Below, piece by piece: positions 45,102 to 54,850 of a DNA stretch of 64,000 nucleotides (position 1 is its first letter; every line of letters begins with the position of its first letter). A model generated the notes under the pieces. The model made no database searches, had not been told where the DNA came from, and was given only the letters and a program-made list of their open reading frames with translations. The translations under genes and the position numbers were made by a program. Source of the DNA: Phytophthora sp. 'mugwort' (Eukaryota > Oomycota > Peronosporomycetes > Peronosporales > Peronosporaceae); NCBI GenBank assembly GCA_033558025.1, contig JAUCEF010000017.1:3038001-3102000 (forward strand). The letters are read 5' to 3'.

Positions 45102-45359
45102 CGTCATGCCCATGCGCAGTGATGACACGATGCGTGCGGGCACATGCAGCGATGACGCAATGCATGCGAGCTCACGCAATGGCGTTGTGCTGAAAAGGGG
45201 GGGGGGGGGGGGCAGTTGAGAACACGTGGATGGATCGGATTGGTCGATATTCCGATTTACTCCTGGGACACAAGGTAAGTAGAAGCAGGTTAGCAAGAGT
45301 AAGGAGACAATAGAACTCACTTCGGCATTTGCCCTCAAACCAACAAGAGCATTTCAACA
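45068..45359 (+). repeat. 3' LTR of Copia-2
   Basis: 292 bp, equal to the 5' LTR except for a G run of 16 (45197-45212) in place of 13. Confidence 0.92.
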
Positions 45360-45364
45360 CCATG
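45360..45364. repeat. Target site duplication CCATG, right copy (Copia-2)
   Basis: Perfect duplicate of 40637-40641. Confidence 0.9.
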
Positions 45365-45643
45365 ACGGGCGCATTTTCTTGTACTCCGTGTCGATCTCGC
45401 ATCGCAAAAAGTCTTCCACTTTGTCGTCGTCCTTCAACCACGCACTGTTCTTCCTCGCCAAGCACAGCGTCACGAGTCTCGGCGGAGCAGCGTGCTGTCG
45501 GGGCTGACGATGCCAGCAATAGCCTTCTGCAGCGCCTCCACATCTGCATCGCACTTGATGTTGACGGAGAACACGATCCCTTCGCGGTACACACCACATC
45601 GCAGCTTGATCGTCTCCATCTTCTTCTCCTCCACCTCGTCCAT
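45365..45643 (-). pseudogene. Crinkler (CRN) effector, N-terminal header domain
   Basis: The minus-strand ATG at 45643 starts MDEVEEKKMETIKLRCG (a second ATG at 45619 fits the usual CRN start better). KLRCGVYREGIVFSVNIKCD is the ubiquitin-like strand pattern of the CRN header, followed by VEALQKAIAGIV. A frameshift near 45480 leads to TLCLARKNSAWLKDDDKVE, in which LCLAR stands for the LFLAK signature, then IDTEYKKMRPSW, the linker before the header end. Copia-2 interrupts exactly there. CRN headers mediate translocation, and no classical signal peptide is expected. The frameshift and the insertion both disable the gene. Confidence 0.7.
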
Positions 45644-45706
45644 GTTTCTTCCCCCCAGTAAGTTCGAGACTGACTGAGAAAACTGCACCAGTCTCACACA
45701 GTTCAT

Positions 45707-46117
45707 TTCCTCGATTCTTGCTGATGCGACAACAAATTTGATACCCTCCTAAATGCGTTTATCACATTGGCGTCATTCTTATCACCATAACACAAACAGC
45801 GTTTTTCGATACTGGGAAGTGCCTCTCTCGCGGTGTCCCTCTGAAACCTGATGTACTCAATCAACCCCGTTTAGCGACAGAATGCTTTAAAGTTACCTAA
45901 GAATACGAACCAACCACTGAACGTAACCGAGCGGAACCAGTATATAGCAACAACAACAAAAATAAAAACCGGTATTCACAAAAACTGGTCAAGAGATACT
46001 GTAGGCATTCAAATTGCATGAGTCACCATGAGTCACCATGCGTAACCATGCGTAACCACCTCCCATTCTATGACAGCCAACTACAGTAAGAGTCACCGTG
46101 AGTCACCGAGTCACAAC
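45707..46117. promoter_or_regulatory. CRN upstream region and cluster of TGAGTCA motifs
   Basis: No gene is present. Between 46019 and 46114 three TGAGTCA sites (46019, 46029, 46099) and two near-copies (about 46088, 46108) occur, with TGCGTAAC doublets between. TGAGTCA is the classic AP-1/GCN4 bZIP recognition site. The cluster ends where homology to the Copia-3 LTR begins, so it may be the upstream half of a variant Copia-3 LTR promoter. Confidence 0.35.
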
Positions 46118-46259
46118 TGGTGTATGAACAAGCGCACGCATTAAAATAACAAGGAAGCCAACAGGGCGTAGGCATTTAGGGAGACTTAACGGACAGGGTT
46201 AACCATTCTAATCTATTACTTCGGCATTTGCCTACGACAACGCAAGCTCCTTCTTAACA
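46118..46259 (+). repeat. 5' LTR of Copia-3, homologous part
   Basis: GGTGTATGAACAAGCGCACG to TTCTTAACA, matching 50269-50416 with several differences. The first about 100 bp of the 3' LTR has no counterpart here. Confidence 0.7.
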
Positions 46260-46316
46260 GGTTAACAGCCGCACAAACAACTGGACCCGGAACGGTCTGT
46301 CAAGAACGCTCAAGCC

Positions 46317-49300
46317 ATGACGACGACCAAGAGAGCCGAAGTCCTCCTGGGTTGTGGGAATTAATTTCACTGGGAGTATAACATGCGTATGACTCTCGCG
46401 CGGAATGGACTGCTGGCGCATGTGGAGGTCATCAAGCCGGAGAACGAGATCACCGAGGCGTGGTTGGTGAACGACGCCAAGGCACTCGGCATCATTCCTC
46501 AAGGAGTTGAGCTGCAACATCAGACCAAGATACTATCTGCCACCCGTGCCATGCAGGCATGGAGTACGCTTTGTGAATTCTACAGCCGTACCACTCTCTA
46601 TAACCGTGTCACGATGACGCGGAAGTTGCACGAGTTCAAGATGGAGAACGGTTCGACTATGGCGAAGCATCTGGACGCTTTCGTCGAGCTCGTCATCGGA
46701 CAGACGATTAGGGGAGCAAGTCGACGAATCACGGTAGCTTGTGGTAGCCTTCCGTCGGAGTATTAGCTGATTGCGTCCATCGTGGTGGGACGCCGAGGAC
46801 ACTCACGCTCATTGACGTGAAGGAGAAGCTGTTGAAGGAACACGAACGGTTGCAGAAGGAGACCACGGAACGCGCGTTCAAGGTGAATGCTGGACGGTTC
46901 AAGGGTGGCCGAGATAACTGTCGCAAAGGGAACGGTCCGCGGAAAAACGGCGGTGACTTTATGGGCAAGGGCTTCAGGTGTAACCAGACTGGACACATGA
47001 AAGCGGGACCGCCCAGAACGGAACGGTATCAGCAAGGACGACGCCGTGTTTGCAATAGGTGAGGAACGGTCTGCTGGATGGCTTATTGACAGCGGTGCGA
47101 CGGCGCACATGACTCCTCACCGCATCGATCTCTTCGTGTACGAGAAGCTGGACTCGGGGATTGGAGTGACGATTGCGGACGGAAAGAAGTTGTTCGTGAT
47201 TGGCCGTGGAACGGTGCGATTGACCGGTCTGGACTGTATCCGGATCACAATGAAGGAGGTGCTGCACATCCCTGGAATTGACAGACGGTTACTGTCTGTG
47301 GGAGAGATTGCTGAGCGTGACCTGAACGTGGGGTTTCTGCGTTCTTTATGCGTCATCTGGGCACGGGCAGCGCTATTGCATCGGACAAGAACGTCGGCAA
47401 AGCGTACGGGCTCGTCTGCCAACAGGAGGAGGCACGGTTTGTGCGGTACGCTGGGGCTGATAGTGAGAGGGAGCTTTGGCACGCTCGCATGGGACACCCC
47501 AGCGAGAACGGTCTAGCCAAGACACAGAGTGCGACAACGGGAATGCCAACCGTGCACCGTGGTGTCAGAACGGTGTGCGGTGGGTGCATGAAGGGGAAGC
47601 ACACGGTGGTACCGTTCCCATCGCGCTCACTGACCAAGACATCCCGCGTGTTGGAACTAGTGCACACGGATGTGATGGGACCTATGCGAACGGTCACCAA
47701 GGGCGGCGCTCAGTACATCCTAACGTTCGTAGATGACTATTCACGGTTCGTGGTAGCCTACTTCCTGCAGGCCAAGCGTGATGTCGCTGCCAAGCTGGTC
47801 GAGTTCAAGGCGCTCTACGAGAACCAGTGGGGTGAACGGTTGAAGTGTCTACGGTCGGACAACGGCACGGAGTACTGAACGTGAAGGTAGCTGAAGTGTG
47901 CAACCGGAACGGTATCATGCATCAGCGGACTGTGCCGTACAGACCTCAACACAATGGGGTGGCGGAACGCATGAACCGTACTGTCATGGAGAAGGCACGC
48001 AGCATGTTGCACTACAAGGACGTGTCAACGCAGTGGTGGGCGGAGGCTGTGAGTACAGCAGTGTACTTGATCAACAGTTCCACGAACACGACGAACTCGA
48101 ACGTGATACCGTACGAGATGGGCTTCAATGAAAAACCTCAGATGGGCCATCTGTGCGTGTTTGGATCTCAGGGGTACGCTCATATCGACGACATGAAGGG
48201 GACGAAGCTTGAACTCAAAATCTTCAGGTGCATGTTCCTCGGGTATACTGAGAACGTCAAAGGGTACCGCGTGTTTGACTTAGACGCTTCGAAGGTCAAG
48301 GTAGAACGGTCGGTACGGTTGGACGAGCATGAAGTAGACGGTATATATGATACAGTTATGCCGGAGCAAGGAACGGTCATCCGTGTCACCAAGGACGATG
48401 ATGTAGCAGTGGAACCATGCGAGTGCAGCGCCAGCATGTCCCCGATGAGCCGATACACGAGGTGGAGGAGCCCGTCCAAGACGTCGAGATGGTCGAGGTG
48501 GAACCGGAGCCAGAAGTGCAACTATCCAAGTTACCGCCTCCGTAACCGTCCGCTTCTACCAGGCTAGAGTTGTTCGAGTACCAGCCTCCACCGCAAGCGT
48601 TCGAAGATGCTCGGTTGGTGTTCCACCCGGAAGCGGAACGGTCGAGACGGTCGCGGAACTCCGTATTCCGCTTGGAGAACCGTGCCGACGAAGAAGAGGA
48701 TCAGAAGTCGGATGGGAGTGACGGACCACCGACTCCTAAGCGGGCAAGGATCGATGAGGACGGACTCATCGCCGAGGCGGTACTGGCGTACGCGGCTAGC
48801 AGCATAGACGCAATGGACCCGCCATCCACGTACGCGCAGGCGATGGCTAGCGGTGAAGCAGCTGCATGGCGCGATGCGATGGATGCTGAGTTGCTATCGC
48901 ATGAGCAGAACGGTACGGACACTGGTTCCACGTGGAACAGATAAGCGTCCTATTGGCTGTCGTTGGGTCTTCGCGAAGAAGCGTGATCAGCACGGTCGGG
49001 TGATCCGCTATAAGGCACGATTGGTTGCGAAGGGCTTCAAACAGAAGTATGGTGTGGACTTCTTCGAGGCGTATTCCCGTTGTGACGAACATGAATTCGA
49101 TTCGGGTCGTACTGGCGGTATGCGTTGCCGATGCTTATGTTATGGAACAGTTGGACGCCGACACAGCGTTCCTCAATAGTGACCTGACGGACCGTGTCTA
49201 CACGAGATTCCGTACGGGATCGAGAACGCTGGTAACCAAGTATGTCGACTGAACAAGGCAATCTACGGGTTGAAACAGGCTGCAAATGCATGGCACAAAA

Positions 49301-50152
49301 CCATACGTCGTGTGTTCTTGGGGAACGGTTTCAGAGCTGCGGAGCAGATCAGTGCGTCTACGTGAAGCGTTCCCGGAACGGTTCCGTGTACGTGTGCCTG
49401 TACGTCGACGATATGATCATCGCGGCCAAGACAAGTGGTGAAATTCGTGACGTGAAAGACGCTCTCAAGGCTGCATTCAAGATGAAGGAGCTGGGTCCTG
49501 CCAAGGTCAACTTGGGCATGGAAATTGATCAGACAGGACTGCCGGAATGCTCATCATTAAGCATACTCGATACATAGACGACGTGGCAGAACGGTTTGGC
49601 CAGCAGAACGCAAAGGCTCTAGACAACCCATGTGCAGCTAACCTGAAGCTATCGAAGGCACAGTCGCCTGGAACGGATGCAGAGCGTGCTAAGATGCGAT
49701 CGAGACCGTACCGTTCCCTCATCGGCTGTCTTCTGTGCTGGTGGTGATTGGGAACGCTCCAGTGGTATTCAAGTCGAAGTTCTAGAGAACGGTTGCGCTG
49801 AGCATTGCGGAAGCTGAGTATATGGCGTTGAGCCTGTGCACTCAAGAGGTGCTATGGACGAGGGCCATGCTCATGGACATGGGTCACGGGCAAGTGGGAG
49901 ACACGCAGGTCAGGTCTGGTCAAGGTGCTACTGCACTAGGAAGCAACGCTGGGTATCATGCGCGAAGCAAGCATGTTGATATACGTCATCACTTCATCTG
50001 TGAAAACGTCGAACGCGGAACGGTCAAGATCGACTACATCGCACACGAAGCATCAGCTTGCGGACATGCTGACGACGAAGGCGCTGTGCACCAAGGCGTC
50101 GGCGTACCTGAGAGACGGAAGTGGTGTCAAGACCAAGGTTGCCGTCCCATAG
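46317..50152 (+). pseudogene. Copia-3 gag-pol, multiply frameshifted
   Basis: The ATG at 46317 begins MTTTKRAEVLLG. Gag pieces LHEFKMENGSTMAKHLDAF follow. The zinc knuckle is reduced to GFRCNQTGHMKAG, having lost Cys residues. Protease is intact in place (WLIDSGATAHMTPHRIDL). Then come ELWHARMGHPSENGLAKTQ, LVHTDVMGPMRT and CLRSDNGTEY ending in TGA at 47876; then HQRTVPYRPQHNGVAERMNR, RWVFAKKRDQHGRVIRYKAR and YVCLYVDDMIIAAKTSGE. RNase H is missing about 300 bp between CLLC near 49737 and VIGNAPVVFKSK. The end has ALSLCTQEVLWTRAM and HVDIRHHFI. Integrase and RT motifs survive as sequence, but no frame is long enough for function. Confidence 0.85.
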
Positions 50153-50165
50153 CGGTGAGTGGGAG

Positions 50166-50416
50166 TGTTAAAGTGGCGCCGCTCTTGCACGGTTCGCTAA
50201 GATATGTGAACGGTTCATCCTGAACCGTTACCGGATTGGTTGATCACTCTTGGGTGGTTCGGAGGACCCAGAGCCGGTGTATGCACAAGCGCACGCATGA
50301 AGATAACAAGGAAGCCAACAAGGAGTAGGCATTTGAGGAGACTTAACGGGCAGTGTTAACCATTCTAATCTATCACTTCGGCATTTGCCTACGACAACGC
50401 AAGCTCCATCTCAACA
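50166..50416 (+). repeat. 3' LTR of Copia-3
   Basis: 251 bp with TG and CA ends. It includes the imperfect palindrome GTGAACGGTTCATCC / TGAACCGTTACC at about 50206-50232. Confidence 0.8.
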
Positions 50417-50629
50417 GACATCTACAGCAACGCTCGAACAACAATCCGCTAATGTGCGAAATGCGAGGATTCCCTCAGTGTGATATCATAAAAGCACATC
50501 CGCTAATGTGACTTCCGCTGGATTGCTCCACGGTGTGAAATCATAAAAAATGATGATCCTCACTGATACTTAGCTCGCAACTGAGCGACAGTATATTTTT
50601 TTTACCATGCAAACCTTGGTCAGGGAAGC

Positions 50630-51115
50630 ATTTTGGTGATGCGGCCAAAGTCTCGCAGTGTAATTCTCGACTCAACTTTTACTTTTGGCTTGGTTCGGGA
50701 GTTGCTAATTAATAGTAGTCGCCATCGATGTGGATTCTTTTTCGAACTCCTGTGCATCAATATACTCGATATCCATTTGCGAAGTATATTATTGCGACAG
50801 AAAGAGCTTGTAGATCTTGTCTAATTGGTTGTGCTACAAATAGTAGCCACAAGACACTCAGGTATACTGCCAAAAACAGTGGCCAAACGTGGATCTTGAA
50901 TATCTACTTCGGGTATGTGTAATTGGATGGAATTACACGTCGTCTTGGGAGCCCATGAGGATCAAAGTACATCTTATCTTCGCTGAAGCTGCGATCCAAT
51001 GTTGGCCTCCCATCACCGGCTTTGATCCACTTTGACGCCAAGTGAATTAGCAAGTTTCATGAGTTGATTATCCGTTGTCCTGGACAATTTAATTATTCTT
51101 TTTCACTCATGTTCT
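50630..51115 (-). pseudogene. Unrecognised frame divergent from the capsid-like gene
   Basis: On the minus strand from about 51115 the sequence reads IIKLSRTTDNQLMKLANSLG and, after a one-base shift, KWIKAGDGRPTLDRSFSEDK and then HGLPRRRVIPSNYTYP, before breaking up near 50900. The residue pattern is protein-like. The family is unknown to me. It starts about 50 bases from the start of the capsid-like gene in the opposite direction, with an AT-rich TATAATATATG string between, so the two may share a promoter. The stretch 50417-50630 has no gene, but the string CCGCTAATGTG occurs twice. Confidence 0.3.
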
Positions 51116-51168
51116 CTTATTTTTTCGGCTGGTATAATATATGCATCATCAATATAAGCGCATAAACT

Positions 51169-52360
51169 ATGTCTTCCGCATCTGATATTTCCGCATTCGA
51201 ACACTCCGTCGAACCAGTTCCGGCTGAGATGCTTTTAAAGATAAGAAATGGACCTATATTCAGGATTCCACTTCGAACACCGGCCAATATGCTGGACAGA
51301 TTCAATTCAATCTGTCAACTATTTCATCCCAGGTCGCCTTACGAATTTGGGAAGAAGCTATCATTGAATTACCAGTCAAGCTTCAAATTCTTAATGGAGG
51401 CTCCGGATCAGTACCTTCTACTGCTGCATGTACCATTGATCAATTGGTCCCAAAAGCTGGGGCGTGGCAGTTTATTGATAGTGTCCAAGTCGACATTGAT
51501 GGAACCACTGTCCAAACGAATCAAGTCCATGAAAAGGTGAATTCGACTTTCAAGGCTCTCACTAAAACGCAGTACAACGATTATGTGAAACATGGTCAAA
51601 CAATCAACTTCGTTCTTGATGAGTATGAATCACCAACCACGCAAGGTTCCATCGCCGCCGTGGGGCAAGCTCTTGATAACTTATCGACAACTAACTTCAT
51701 GACATCTACAAATAACATCGGCGAATTTGGTCTATCCAATACCTTTACAAACAAAGGAGCTCGTGAGCGATCCCTCTTTACGTCTCTCGATCAACAATGT
51801 GGAAAATTAGCATTTGATGTAATGGGAAGCAGTGCTAATCTTCAAGCAGTGTCGAAACTCAGGTGTATGTGGCTCCTGCTGGCGCTGTTGCTGCTGCTGC
51901 TGGTTCGCCATTTTACGTCGCGCATTATCTGGCCTGCGTAAAATTGCGTGATATAATCTGACTATTTCAAGAAGTGCTCAATGCAAAAGCATACTCGTGG
52001 ATTCATTTATCTCAACTATAACAGTTCTTGTACTACTTTACTTACCACCGGGTCGGCGGGAGTTGTCGGCACTTCGACAATTGCGAGTTTAAGCAAAAAT
52101 ATGAACTTCGGTAACACTTGTCCAGTGCTTTGGAATTGAGTAGTGGCGTACCGACAACTGCATTAGCTGGTTGTCTTGCACTTCCTGTGTCTGTTGTCAC
52201 TCTTGCAATTACAGCTGATATCAACGGTACTCCAACGGCTAGGTCTGGCACCACTTCATCACAATCGTTTTCGCGTATTTTCGTGCCAACATAACCCCCG
52301 TAATCCATCCGCTGACCATGCGTTGGTCCAAAAGAATACATTGACTACTTATTTTCGCAG
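51169..52360 (+). pseudogene. Capsid-like protein remnant, possibly virus-derived
   Basis: The frame begins near 51169 (ATGTCTTCCGCATCT) with SASDISAFEHSVEPVPAEML and shifts at about 51237 into a long open stretch: KKWTYIQDSTSNTGQYAGQI, IELPVKLQILNGGSGSVPST, AWQFIDSVQVDIDGTTVQTN, FVLDEYESPTTQ, LSTTNFMTSTNNIGEFGLSN. A second block in another frame (52145-52294) reads LALPVSVVTLAITADINGTP and SQSFSRIFVPT, then NPSADHALVQKNTLTTYF. The dense beta-strand, Thr/Asn/Gly-rich pattern over about 350 residues resembles jelly-roll capsid proteins of eukaryotic DNA viruses or Polinton-like viruses. I could not confirm this. A non-viral secreted protein is the main alternative. At least three lesions. Confidence 0.35.
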
Positions 52361-52950
52361 CAGCCGGCTTAGTTTGTGCCAACCCCGGGAATTATCGCAC
52401 ACGGCGACTGTTATCTGACAAAACTGGATCGACATGGCTACATTTTACATGCTTCCTGTCTGAGATCTCCACATCTTACTTGGGAGAGCTAAACCTGCAA
52501 AAGAACCTTTCTTGTAATAAAGTGCATGTTTTTATATAATTTAGGAGATCTTTCAGATACGGGTGATCTCAGTTACGGTACATGTTCACACGATCCTCTT
52601 GCTGTGATAACGTTTGCTAGCCGCTAATGTTTTGACTTAGAGGCGTTATCACAAACTGGTGTGTGGAAAATTATAGTACATTCGGGAACGAAGGTTCACT
52701 CGGTCCGCTTGCTAGGCTGGTCGTATGCTTTGGCAACAAGATCACAATCCTATTATGCAGCGCGGCCTTGACGTCCCTTTTGGTTACTGCTGTGAGAACT
52801 AGATCGTCCTAGTCGCGAGAATACTCACGTCGCCTGTCAGTACCCCGTAAAGTTATTTTCATTCATTGTTAGATGGTTGCTCTGCTCGTTACGTTCGGGC
52901 GTAGGAGCCTCGTACGCCCGAGCGTATTCTTTATGTCACATCGTCCGCTC
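52361..52950. other. No gene recognised
   Basis: The region has GC-balanced, featureless sequence. ACGTTCGGGCG/CGCCCGAGCG near 52895-52925 forms an inverted repeat (CGTACGCCCGAGCG against GTTCGGGCGTAGG). Confidence 0.45.
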
Positions 52951-53080
52951 TTCCTTTGCATATAAGAGCATCGAGAGTATCCCAATACACCCTTAAAGAC
53001 GATGATGTACTATATAGTACACTACCGTTAACGCAACAGACGAGAAAAAAGCCAATCCGTGTGCGAGATGAATGTGAGAC
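52951..53080 (+). pseudogene. Small CRN-related fragment
   Basis: The plus strand reads QYTLKDDDVLYSTLPLTQQ and RKKPIRVRDE. It lines up with FQDTL...DSDDVLYST and RPIIRV of the CRN piece at 40401-40641. The two share an exact 21-nt string (53001-53021 and, on the other strand, 40553-40573). Too short to say more. Confidence 0.4.
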
Positions 53081-53252
53081 CTGCTACTACCATCTGTCGT
53101 GGCCATATCGCGACAGTGGATGACACCACCGACACTGTCGGCGACACCATTTCAAACGTTATCGACTGATCCTAACTTTTATCATCGTCACCATCCTATG
53201 CAGGCTCAAATGCAGGCAACATCCATCCAGTTGGCTAATTGCGAAAAGTAAA

Positions 53253-54568
53253 CTAATCAATTGTAACTGGAGATTGCTTTGATCCAGCATTCGATCCCGT
53301 CTCCATCCGTCGCGTTTTCTTCTTTTCGCCGTTCTCAACTGTATGGCTCTTTTCATCTTCGGAAATGGTGAAGGTGCTAAGTAGACCAAAGTGGTCAGAC
53401 GCCCATAGACCATCAGCGATTTTCTGCTGGCCTACGATCACAATCTCATCGAACACACACGTCGCTGCTTCTTCACCGGGGGTTGAGTAGAAGTACATGC
53501 GATCCAATCGGCTACGGAACGATCGACTTGTCACCAGCTTGTTGCATGTACCGTCGAACGTGTACCCGTTTTCCTCTGTATTACCAGGCACAGATAACCA
53601 AAGATCTTTCCATCCCTCAGGCAATCCCATCGTCGCCTGTAGCATCGTTCAAAACCACCAACAAAAAATGAGCTCATATCATTCCATTCACATCCCGCGA
53701 CACAGCAACATACATAATCCCAACTCTCCCCGTGACCGCGCTCAGACTCTTCTCCCCTCAATTCTTTCCCTATTCGGGTAACCAGATTCTTTTCATCATC
53801 CGTTGTAGAGGCTGCCTCCAGAAAGCAGCGATCATGGAACCACATCCGAATTTCCAGCACCTTCCCTCCTGCCACTGTATCCTTCGCCATTTTGCCCACC
53901 CGCACAACTCCCTTTTCAATTAGGTCCCCACAAGTCCGACACTTGGACCTTCCGCTTTTCGCTAACTCTACATCCACATCTGCAAATGCTGCGAGATGTC
54001 GATCCAGTAACTTCATATCTGCCTTCATTAAATTCGTGTCGCCCATGAACACAGCCCCCAGACAGATACTACCATCCTTGCCGTTTCTAGGTCTCTTGTC
54101 TCCAATTCTCGCCACTTCATCATTCCTGGCGTTGTTCACACGGTCCCGAAGCAGTGTCAAGCTCTCCTTCAATTGGGACACTCTTGGCTGGGCAAATTTG
54201 GGCAAACTCTCCAAATGGGACGTACCCACGAAAAGGGTTTTGCCCGGTATAGGTTCAATCTGCATGATCACCAGCTCTCGGCCCATCCCCGTGTTGGCAA
54301 ATGGGTGTGTTTCGAGCGATTTGACCGGTAACGCACTGAAAAGGGCCACAAAATAGGTCTCTTGAAAGGGTGGCGCCGTATCCACGCTGCAGTCGTAGAA
54401 TTTGGCCCATTGCTGGGATTGAAGTATCGCCAGAGCGTCGCGCGTGACCTCCTGGAACCCAATGACGCCAGGGCGGAAGTGCTCCACTAGCCGGCCGATA
54501 GCTTTCATGCGCACGGAGCGCGCCATATCGTCGAAGAAAACGTTGAACGTCAGCATGCGCAGCTTCAT
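53253..54568 (-). CDS. TDP2-like endonuclease/exonuclease/phosphatase protein with zinc finger
   Basis: Two exons: 54568-53714 (ATG at 54568, MKLRMLTFNVFFDD) and 53636-53253 (stop TAG 53255-53253). The 77-nt intron has GTATGT and CTACAG ends and keeps the frame (SWDY-ATMGLPEGW). The protein is about 412 residues. EEP motifs in order: LTFNVFF, VIGFQEVT (catalytic Glu), LFVGTSHLES, VFMGDTNLMK and WASDHFGLLS. THLES, GDTNL and SDHxGL together point to tyrosyl-DNA phosphodiesterase 2, which removes topoisomerase II adducts from DNA 5' ends in the nucleus. Between GDTNL and the last motif sits CRTCGDLI...MWFHDRCF, spaced C-x2-C-x29-H-x2-C like a PARP-type DNA-nick-binding finger. This appears intact and under selection. 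The upstream GTG start (54583) is not used because ATG follows at once. Confidence 0.8.
53637..53713 (-). other. Intron of the TDP2-like gene
   Basis: 77 nt, GTATGTTGCTG ... GATGCTACAG on the minus strand. Without splicing the first frame runs on as an unrelated Cys/Arg-rich tail. With splicing the EEP domain completes. Confidence 0.8.
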
Positions 54569-54850
54569 CCTCGCACCAGCCACCCTCCAGGGAAAGAAAA
54601 TAATTTGCTTTTATAGATGTAGTCCACACCGTTTAGTTTGCTCGCTTTTTTTACTACACATACATTCTCCTACAGATTACGACGAATTGATGTGACGCCG
54701 AGGTTTTTTCCTATTATATAGGCGGTAGCATCGACACAAAGATGTGACGTAAATGGCTTTACGACAAATCACATGCCATGAGCAATTTCATTGGACGAAA
54801 CACGGCAATGCTCTGCATGTCACTATTCATTATAGTGACTAGAGATCCAA
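54569..54850. promoter_or_regulatory. Upstream region of the TDP2-like gene
   Basis: A 280-bp gap between divergent units with no gene. Pyrimidine-rich patches precede the TDP2-like start on the minus strand, but no clear Inr. TGACGTAAATGGCTTTACG near 54746 is a short inverted pattern that may be the edge of the pogo element. Confidence 0.3.

Larger units (their letters stand above)
40642..45359 (+). mobile_element. Copia-2, full-length young LTR retrotransposon inserted in a CRN gene
   Basis: 4718 bp with 289-bp and 292-bp LTRs (TGTTGATGTG...TTTCAACA) and a perfect CCATG duplication. The LTRs appear identical except for the length of a G run (13 against 16), so insertion is very recent. GGTTAACAGCC directly after the 5' LTR is the likely primer-binding site and is shared with Copia-3. 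Gag carries a TAG and a one-base deletion, while pol is open for 1219 codons. The element is clearly GC-richer than its surroundings. It is inserted opposite to the CRN gene direction. Confidence 0.92.
46118..50416 (+). mobile_element. Copia-3, decayed LTR retrotransposon rich in GAACGGT
   Basis: The 3' LTR is 50166-50416 (TGTTAAAGTGG...CATCTCAACA). The 5' LTR matches it only from GGTGTATG (about 46118) to 46259. Its left half is different. GGTTAACAGCC follows the 5' LTR as in Copia-2, and the proteins are clearly related to Copia-2. The coding part has many small frameshifts and a deletion in RNase H. It holds 24 copies of GAACGGT (22 on the plus strand). Confidence 0.85.
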
